Positions 58,383-64,000 of a stretch of 64,000 bases of DNA are shown here, one piece after another. Numbering within the stretch: position 1 is the stretch's first letter; each line of letters begins with the position of its first letter. Source of the DNA: Bog-473 sp963704355 (GTDB lineage Bacteria > Actinomycetota > Acidimicrobiia > Acidimicrobiales > RAAP-2). The translations under genes and the position numbers were made by a program. The stretch covers positions 4,464,001 to 4,528,000 of the forward strand of contig OY969891.1 in the NCBI GenBank assembly GCA_963704355.1, written 5' to 3'. Below the pieces are notes generated by a model that was given only the letters and a program-made list of their open reading frames with translations, was not told the origin of the DNA and made no database searches.

Positions 58383-60590
58383 CTAGACGCCCAGGCCCGT
58401 CGACGCCGTCCCCAGGAACACCGGGCGCAGCAGGTCGTCCCGCTCCATGAGCTCGTGGGTGGGGCCATCGAAGCGGATCTCGCCGCGCTCCATGAAGAAG
58501 CAGCGGTCGGCCAGGCTCAGCGCGCGGTTGAGGCTCTGTTCGACCAGGATCACCGTCGTGCCGGCCTCGTTGATGCGCCGCACCATGCCCATGAGCCGCT
58601 CGACCGTCATAGGGGCCAGGCCGAGCGACAGCTCGTCGATCATGAGCAGGCGCGGGCCCGTCATCATCACCCGTGACAGCGCGAGCATCTGCTGCTCGCC
58701 GCCCGACAGCGTGCCGGCCGGCTGGTCCAGCCGGGCCGCCAGCTCGGGGAAGGTCTCGAGCGCCTCGTGCATGGCCCGGGCGGCGCGGGCGCGGTCGCGT
58801 CGCATGGTGTGCCCGCCGATACGCAGGTTGTCCCTCACGCTGAGGCCGGGGAAGGTCATCTTGCCCCCCACAAGCAACGCGACGCCCAGGTCGATGATCT
58901 GCTCGGGCTCGAGGTAGGTGCAGCTCGCCCCGAAGAGCCGGATGACGCCCCGGTGCGGGTGCTCGAGCCCGGACACGGTGCGCAGCAGCGTCGACTTGCC
59001 GGCGCCGTTGGTGCCGAGCAGGGCCACCATCTCTCCGTCGGCCACCTCGAGGTTGACGTCGAAGAGGACCTGGTTCGTCCCGTAGAAGAAATCGAGGTTG
59101 TGCACCTGCAAGGCCGGGATCGCCCCACCGTCCTGGCGCCGTTTGCCCTCGGTGTAGCGCTCGAGCACGTCTTCGATGACCAGCGTGATGTCGCGGCGCA
59201 CGCTGCGCGAGCCGAGCACGAGGAGGAACCCACCCACCGCGCAAACCGGCGCGATCAACGTGAGGGCGAAGACGATGCCGTGCAGCCCCCCGACGGAGTC
59301 CGACACCGCGCCGAGCACGACCGACCCGGCGAAGCCCCCGAAGACCAGCGAGTAGACGCCGAACATGGCGAAGCAGATCGTGCGCATCTCCGCCGGAGCG
59401 GTGGCAGCCAGCGTCAGAAAGATGCAGATGGCGAGTGGGGAGACTGCCGCGGTGGCCAGGAATTGCAGGGTGACAACCAACCAGAGCTGGGGCACGTAGA
59501 GCGAGAGGACGAAAAGCCCGCCGTAGGCGGTGATGCAGATCCCGGCAATGACGAGGGGCCGCTGGGGCGCCCGCCGGAAGAAGCGGTCTCCGAACACGTA
59601 GGCGAGCGGCAACCCGAGGAAGGCCGCCAGCCCGATAATGGCGTACACCTCGCTGCGCGACGCCGTGTCGAGGTGGAACTTGTCGATGAAGAACAGGTTG
59701 CCGAACAGCGGTGCGCCCGTGCCGGCGAACCCGAGGATGGCCACGGCGACGAGCTCGTAGTAGAGCGAGCGGATACGCAGCAACCGCGTGACCGCGGAGC
59801 CGAGCAGGACGCGGGGCGCCGTCTCCTGCTGGGTGTGCAGGTCCATGCCCGACGCCTTGAGGATGTGGCTGCTCTCGTTCGCACCCTTCTCGGGCTCGCG
59901 CAGGGTGAAGAGCGCGAACCCGATGGGGATGCCGGCCAGCGCGACCAACAGGCCGTAGCGCCAGTCGTGGGCGATCGTCACGACGTACCCGAAGATCAGG
60001 ATCCCGACTGTCTGCGACAGCGGGTCCGAAAGTTGGTGCCAGCTGAAGATGCGCCCGCGCGCTTCGGTGGGGTAGGCGTCGGCCAGGTAGGAGTTGTGCA
60101 CCGTGTTGTTCACGCCCGTGCCGACGGACGCCGCCAGGTACAGGAACGCGAAGGCCCAGACGTTGGGCGAGATCGCCATGAGCGCCCCGAACCCGGCGAA
60201 GATGAGCAGGGCGACCGCGGCGACCACCTTGCGGCTACCCCGGTCGGCCCACACCGCGAGGGGCACCGCCCACAACAGCTGGGAGACCTGCGCGATGAAG
60301 GCAACTGCTCCCAGGGAGGCGTTCGACATGTGGAACGACACCTGCAGGTTGTGCCCGATGAGGGTGATGCCGTTGCCGAAGGTCCCGGGCACGAGTGCCG
60401 CCGCCGTCATGAGCACGAGGGGCGCGTAGCCGGACGACTTCAAGATCCCGATGAGCGGGGGCGGCTTCCCAGCCCCCGTACCCGGCATAACGGCAACGTC
60501 CGCCACGATGTCGGGGTCCTTGTGCTGCGTCACCGCCTCGCGCAGCAGGTCGTCCGGAACCGCGAAGTCGAACACGGGCTCGCTGGGCAC
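58383..60590 (-). CDS. MFS transporter fused to a LivF-type ABC ATPase
   Basis: 735-residue two-domain protein. Residues about 1-470 are a 12-helix major facilitator domain, with WADRGSRKVVAAVALLIFAG (MFS motif A region) and TEARGRIFSWHQLSDPLSQT. Residues about 490-735 are an ATPase of the LivF type: VALLGTNGAGKSTLLRTVSG (Walker A near residue 525), signature LSGGEQQMLALSRVMM, Walker B LLMIDELSLGLAP, VILVEQSLNRAL. The two parts are in one frame with no internal stop, joined by a VIEDVLERYTEGKRRQ linker. It sits directly upstream of the fused permease, in the place of livF. GTG 60590 has no SD. Confidence 0.9.
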   Translation of the reverse strand: MPSEPVFDFAVPDDLLREAVTQHKDPDIVADVAVMPGTGAGKPPPLIGILKSSGYAPLVLMTAAALVPGTFGNGITLIGHNLQVSFHMSNASLGAVAFIAQVSQLLWAVPLAVWADRGSRKVVAAVALLIFAGFGALMAISPNVWAFAFLYLAASVGTGVNNTVHNSYLADAYPTEARGRIFSWHQLSDPLSQTVGILIFGYVVTIAHDWRYGLLVALAGIPIGFALFTLREPEKGANESSHILKASGMDLHTQQETAPRVLLGSAVTRLLRIRSLYYELVAVAILGFAGTGAPLFGNLFFIDKFHLDTASRSEVYAIIGLAAFLGLPLAYVFGDRFFRRAPQRPLVIAGICITAYGGLFVLSLYVPQLWLVVTLQFLATAAVSPLAICIFLTLAATAPAEMRTICFAMFGVYSLVFGGFAGSVVLGAVSDSVGGLHGIVFALTLIAPVCAVGGFLLVLGSRSVRRDITLVIEDVLERYTEGKRRQDGGAIPALQVHNLDFFYGTNQVLFDVNLEVADGEMVALLGTNGAGKSTLLRTVSGLEHPHRGVIRLFGASCTYLEPEQIIDLGVALLVGGKMTFPGLSVRDNLRIGGHTMRRDRARAARAMHEALETFPELAARLDQPAGTLSGGEQQMLALSRVMMTGPRLLMIDELSLGLAPMTVERLMGMVRRINEAGTTVILVEQSLNRALSLADRCFFMERGEIRFDGPTHELMERDDLLRPVFLGTASTGLGV

Positions 60591-60630
60591 TGGGGGAGGA
60601 CTCTAACCTGACGCCCGCGTCAGGGATCGT

Positions 60631-61900
60631 TCAGACGTGCACCGTCGCGACGGTCAACGGCCCCTCTGGCAACACCGCCACGCGCGGCGAGGGCCCCAGC
60701 CGACCCACCACGTCGCGCACGGTCGCGTCGAGGTCGACCGCCGGCAGCAGCTGCGCCGTGCGGATGGTCTGCTCCTCGAGTCCCTCGCTGTGGATGTACA
60801 CCGCGGCGCGCGTCGAGCACGCGGCCGAGCACCTGGGCCTGCCAGCGGTCGAGCTCGGGGCCGGCGCGCGCGCCGACGAGGTCGTCCGGCAGGTGCGCCT
60901 CGGAGAGCAGGCGGGCGAACGCCCCGCCGTCGGGCACGCCATCCTCACACGCGGCCGCCATGACGACCGTGCCGCCGTCGCGCAGGATCCGGTCCGCCGC
61001 CGCCATGCCCTTGACCGCCTGGTACAGGTTGCGATCCAGCGGGTGCCCGCCGTTCGTCGACACGACGAGGTCGAACGGAGCCGCCACCTGGCGCACCGCC
61101 GCCGCACCGACGTGCGCGCACGCGGCGTCGTGGGCCGCCGGCAGCGGCCCCACGAAGACGGCGGTCACCCGGCGCTGCCGGTTGATGGCGACGTCGACCG
61201 ACAGGTGCGGGGGCGCCAGCGCGGTGGCGGCCCGCACGAAGTCGTGTACGGGGTTGCCCTGGCGGGTGAGGAAGGTGGCGCGCGCGTCGGCGATCCGGCG
61301 CGGGTGGTGCGCCTCGAGGATGGTCTCGGTGGCGGCGAGGCCGGGGCAGACGGCCTTGGGCCCGCCGCTGAAGCCGGCGAAGAAGTGCGGCTCCACGAAG
61401 CCGGACACGATGCGCACGTCGGCCTCGACGTACTCGCGCTGGAGCCAGACACCCACGCCGTCCACCTCGCCCACCCGCACGTGGTCCTCGCCGCGGGCGT
61501 CGTGATCGACGATGCGGCAGCGGGCCACGACTTCCGCGCCCACGAGCTCCTCCATTTCGGTCGCGGTCGCCTGCCGATGCGTGCCCGTCGCGCACAGGAG
61601 GACGATCCGGTCGTCGGGCACGCCGGCGCGACCGAGGGTGTCGAGCAGAGGCGGCAGGACGGTGCGGTTGGGCATCGGCCGCGTCAGGTCGGGGAAGACG
61701 ACGGCGACTTGCCCGGAGAAACCCGGCCCCCGGCCTAGCAGGTCGGTCAGCGGCGGGCCGGCCACCGGTCGCGCCAGCGCGTCCCGCACCGCCGCCTGTT
61801 CGTCGGGCAACGCCGGCGCATCGAGAGGGAGGACGACCTCCGCCGTGTCGGGAACTTCGACTGACGCGCCGAGCCGGCCGTAGGCGAGGTCGACGCGCAC
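60631..61900 (-). pseudogene. larA: LarA-family nickel-dependent 2-hydroxyacid racemase, apparent frameshift
   Basis: Racemase/epimerase family that uses the nickel-pincer nucleotide cofactor. Conserved residues are visible: FPDLTRPMPN (Arg), LCATGTHRQAT (His), VEPHFFAGFSGGPKAVCPG (His, Lys), EAHHPRRIAD (His), QAVKGMAAADRI (Lys). The main frame keeps family sequence up to QAQVLGRVLDAR. The family C-terminus AAVYIHSEGLEEQTIRTAQL continues in another frame to 60631; the main frame would end in noise at 60620. One base too many in the GCGCGC run at about 60800-60815 explains it. Either a broken gene or an assembly indel. GTG 61900 starts 6 bp after the kinase stop. Confidence 0.8.
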
Positions 61901-61906
61901 CGCTGG

Positions 61907-63382
61907 TCAGTAGTCCCGGTCGGACCCCGGCAGCGACGCCGTGGCCGCCAGCACCGACTGGGCGACATGGTCGATACGCGGGCGGAGGGCGCGGTAGACC
62001 TCGACCGCCGCGGGGTCGGGCTGGATCACGGCCGCCACGGGATCGAGCCGGTCGAGCGTGAGGCCCATGCCGAGCGCCTTGCCGGCCAGCAGGGCGGCGC
62101 CCGCCGAGGCCGCCTCGCCCGAGCGGTGGCGCGTGGCGGGCAGGTCGAGCACCGCGGTCAGGACGTCCACCCACACCGGCAGGTTGGTGCCCGAGCCACC
62201 GAGCGTCACCCCCTCGGCGGTGGAGCCGCCGAGCCGGCCGACCGTCACGACCTCCATGACGCGCAGGACGTCCCAGGCCACCGCCTCCACAATGGACCGC
62301 GCCAGGTCACTGGCGTCGTGGGCGGCGCCCAGACCCATGAATCCGGCGTGGGCGTCGTCGCGCCACCACGGCGCACGGGCGCCGTCGAGCCAGGGCACGG
62401 CGACCACGCCCCGCGCCCCCGGCGGGCTCTCGCCGGCCAAGCGGGCCAACTCGTCGGGCGTGCGGCCGAGCAGCCGGGCCAACCAGGCCAGGAAGGTCCC
62501 GGCGGTCGACAGGCCGCCCTCGAGCACCCATCCCCCGTCCGCGCCGCGGGTCACCACCGCGCCGGCTGGAGACGGGACCGGGCGCTTCTGCACCGGGACC
62601 GACACGTTCGCCGTGGTCCCCCAGCTCACCATCGGCCGGTCCTCCGACGCACCGGAGCCGAGCACCTCGCATTGGCGGTCGCCGGCGCCGATGACCACCG
62701 GGATGCCGGGCTTGAGCCCGAGCTCCGCGCCGGGCACCGGCTTGAGCGCACCGACCACGGTGTCCGAGGGCACCACGCTCGGCAGCTTGCCCAGGGCGGG
62801 GCCGGCCAGCTCGCGTACGGCGTTGCCGTCGAAGTCGTAGAGCCCGCTGCGCGAGGCGAACGTGGCGTCGGTGACCACCTGGTCCGTCAAGCGGTGGACC
62901 ACGAGGTCGCGCGGCGAGAGGATCACGTCCGCGGCCCGGAGGCGTTCTGGCTCGTGCTCGTCCAGCCAGGCCAGCTTCGCCGCCACTGCCCCGGCGTCGA
63001 GCGGGATGCCGGTGCGGGCCCGGTTGACGTCGTCACCCCCCATCCGCTCCGCCAGTGCCCGCGCCGTCGCGGCCGCCCGGTGGTCCGACCACAGGATCCC
63101 CTTGCCGATGGGATCACCCTGCGCGGTGACCGGGACGAACGTCTGGCGCGCCCCCGAGCACGCAACGACGTCGACCTGGCCGAATTCGCGCGGCGCCTGG
63201 GCCCGGGCCTCGGCGCAGGCGATGACGACCGTCGTCCACCAGCGCAACGGGTCCTGTTCGGCCCACCCGACCTGCGGGTGGGTGGTCGCCAGATCCGAGC
63301 GGGCCAGGGTGACCAGCCCGTCCTCACCCCAGAGGGCGACCTTGGTCACGGTCGTGCCGAAGTCGACGGTCAGGATCATCAC
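61907..63382 (-). CDS. FGGY-family carbohydrate kinase (xylulokinase-like)
   Basis: Cytosolic sugar/polyol kinase with an actin-like fold. The N-terminal phosphate motif is ILTVDFGTTVTKVALW, then QVGWAEQDPLRWW. The catalytic Asp is in IGAGDRQCEVLGSG, followed by SWGTTANVS. The C-terminal FGGY signature region is GVTLGGSGTNLPVWVDVLTA. 491 aa, normal. GTG 63382 overlaps the aldolase stop as GTGA; ATG 63379 next to it may be the true start. The neighbours (aldolase, LarA-type racemase, importer) suggest catabolism of a sugar acid or polyol. The exact sugar is unknown. Confidence 0.9.
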   Translation of the reverse strand: MMILTVDFGTTVTKVALWGEDGLVTLARSDLATTHPQVGWAEQDPLRWWTTVVIACAEARAQAPREFGQVDVVACSGARQTFVPVTAQGDPIGKGILWSDHRAAATARALAERMGGDDVNRARTGIPLDAGAVAAKLAWLDEHEPERLRAADVILSPRDLVVHRLTDQVVTDATFASRSGLYDFDGNAVRELAGPALGKLPSVVPSDTVVGALKPVPGAELGLKPGIPVVIGAGDRQCEVLGSGASEDRPMVSWGTTANVSVPVQKRPVPSPAGAVVTRGADGGWVLEGGLSTAGTFLAWLARLLGRTPDELARLAGESPPGARGVVAVPWLDGARAPWWRDDAHAGFMGLGAAHDASDLARSIVEAVAWDVLRVMEVVTVGRLGGSTAEGVTLGGSGTNLPVWVDVLTAVLDLPATRHRSGEAASAGAALLAGKALGMGLTLDRLDPVAAVIQPDPAAVEVYRALRPRIDHVAQSVLAATASLPGSDRDY

Positions 63383-64000
63383 GACGGGTGCACCAGCGCC
63401 GCGAAGAGTCCGGCCATCTCGGCCGGATCGGGGTCCTGGTAGATGGTGCGGCCGATGGCCATCCCGGCGCCCCCGCCCTCCATGACGTCGCGCACCTCGT
63501 CGAGAATGTCCTCCCGGCCGGACTCTGTGCGCGGCCCGCCCAGGAAGAGCACCGGAACGCTGACGCTGGCCACCACCCGGGCCACGGCGCGCTGACGGTC
63601 GGTCCCGGGCGCCACCGCGGGCACCGGCACCTTGATCACGGGTGCGCCCATGTCGTGCACGATGACCGCCGCCAGCACCACCGAGTCTGTGTCGCGCCGG
63701 ATGCGCCCGTCGCGCCAGACCAGCGGTTCGACGAGCGCGTCCAAGCCGGCGCCGCGCGCCTGCTCGAGGACCTGCCCCAGGAGCTCGAGGGCGGACGCCG
63801 TCGTCGGGTCCTCCATGTCGATGCGCGTCATGTGCTTGATACCCGTCCAGCCGTCCGAGGCGGCCCGGCCCACGCTGGCTACCAGGCGGTCGTCGAGCTC
63901 GAAGGCGGACCCGGCCAGGCCGGTCCTGTTGATGGAGAGGTAGGTCCGGTGCCGGTCGGTGATGTGGCCGGCCGCCGCCAGTCCCTCGAGGGGCTGGGCG
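63379..64000 (-). CDS. Cgl0159/DhnA-type (beta/alpha)8 class I aldolase-like protein, partial
   Basis: The last 206 codons are present; the 5' end is beyond the window. The frame reads AGHITDRHRTYLSINRTGLA, later DGWTGIKHMTRIDMEDP, LDALVEPLVWRDGRIRRDTD, and MGAPVIKVPVPAVAPGTDRQ with a candidate Schiff-base Lys, then VPVLFLGGPRTE and GGGAGMAIGRTIYQDPDP. This is the class I fructose-bisphosphate-aldolase-like (DhnA/LsrF/Cgl0159) pattern, a family linked to sugar/inositol catabolism. It overlaps the FGGY kinase start by 4 bp, so the two are coupled. Confidence 0.85.
   Translation of the reverse strand, partial: AQPLEGLAAAGHITDRHRTYLSINRTGLAGSAFELDDRLVASVGRAASDGWTGIKHMTRIDMEDPTTASALELLGQVLEQARGAGLDALVEPLVWRDGRIRRDTDSVVLAAVIVHDMGAPVIKVPVPAVAPGTDRQRAVARVVASVSVPVLFLGGPRTESGREDILDEVRDVMEGGGAGMAIGRTIYQDPDPAEMAGLFAALVHPS

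Noticed and set aside
58767..60611. Plus-strand frame of 614 codons opposite the MFS-LivF fusion
   Set aside because: Highly charged antisense translation with no recognisable domain; the minus-strand protein has full MFS and ATPase motifs.

Overview
The window is very GC-rich, densely coding chromosome with almost exclusively G/C third positions, many GTG/TTG starts and frequent 4-bp GTGA/ATGA gene overlaps. Together with cydDCAB, a DUF222-HNH protein, an imuA-imuB-dnaE2 mutasome with an actinobacterial-type SOS box, EthD, DUF4242 and questin-oxidase-like proteins, and a Liv-type permease fusion, this points to a high-GC actinobacterium. Acidimicrobiia is my tentative guess, by inference only. 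I saw no rRNA, tRNA, CRISPR array, prophage or insertion sequence.

Layout. 0-4.2 kb: a partial gene tail, cobyric acid synthase, an NCS1 nucleobase permease and a convergent phosphoribosyltransferase. 4.2-10.4 kb: cytochrome bd oxidase with its exporter in the order cydD-cydC-cydA-cydB. 10.4-17 kb: SDR enzymes, a GH15 glycosidase, a type II NADH dehydrogenase-like flavoprotein and a DapB-like dehydrogenase. 17-21.8 kb: DUF222-HNH protein, secreted protein, a DUF4242/TetR divergent pair sharing three palindromic operators, EthD protein, sterol-desaturase-like enzyme. 21.9-27.1 kb: the SOS mutasome imuA-imuB-dnaE2 behind a perfect LexA-type box. 27.4-32.2 kb: a giant secreted protein with 14 FG-GAP-like repeats and three InlB-type repeats. 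32.4-51.5 kb: mostly small metabolic enzymes in short operons (SRAP protein, Tat phospholipase C-like protein, frameshifted methyltransferase, amidohydrolase, hydrolases, CoA-transferase, Gfo/Idh/MocA, pirin, threonine dehydratase-like, NagB-like, DinB, LCP-like, TauD, CadD). 51.6-64 kb: an SDR, then a long minus-strand cluster.

The minus-strand cluster (64.0 down to 52.9 kb) is the most interesting unit. It encodes a Cgl0159/DhnA-type aldolase, an FGGY kinase and a LarA-type nickel racemase (with a frameshift). These are followed by an uptake system of unusual architecture: an MFS transporter fused to a LivF-type ATPase, a fused LivH-LivM permease, a LivG ATPase and a membrane-anchored binding protein. 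A lipoprotein phosphoesterase closes the cluster. Spacing is tight throughout, so it reads as one import-and-catabolism operon, substrate unknown.

Non-coding structure is rich. A palindromic element of about 50 bp occurs four times, always in gaps between convergent genes. Short tandem repeats (units of 6, 9, 12, 14, 19 and 20 bp) are scattered through the window, several sitting exactly on stop or start codons. Two genes (larA and a methyltransferase) carry apparent one-base frameshifts in GCGCGC runs, which could be real or assembly errors.
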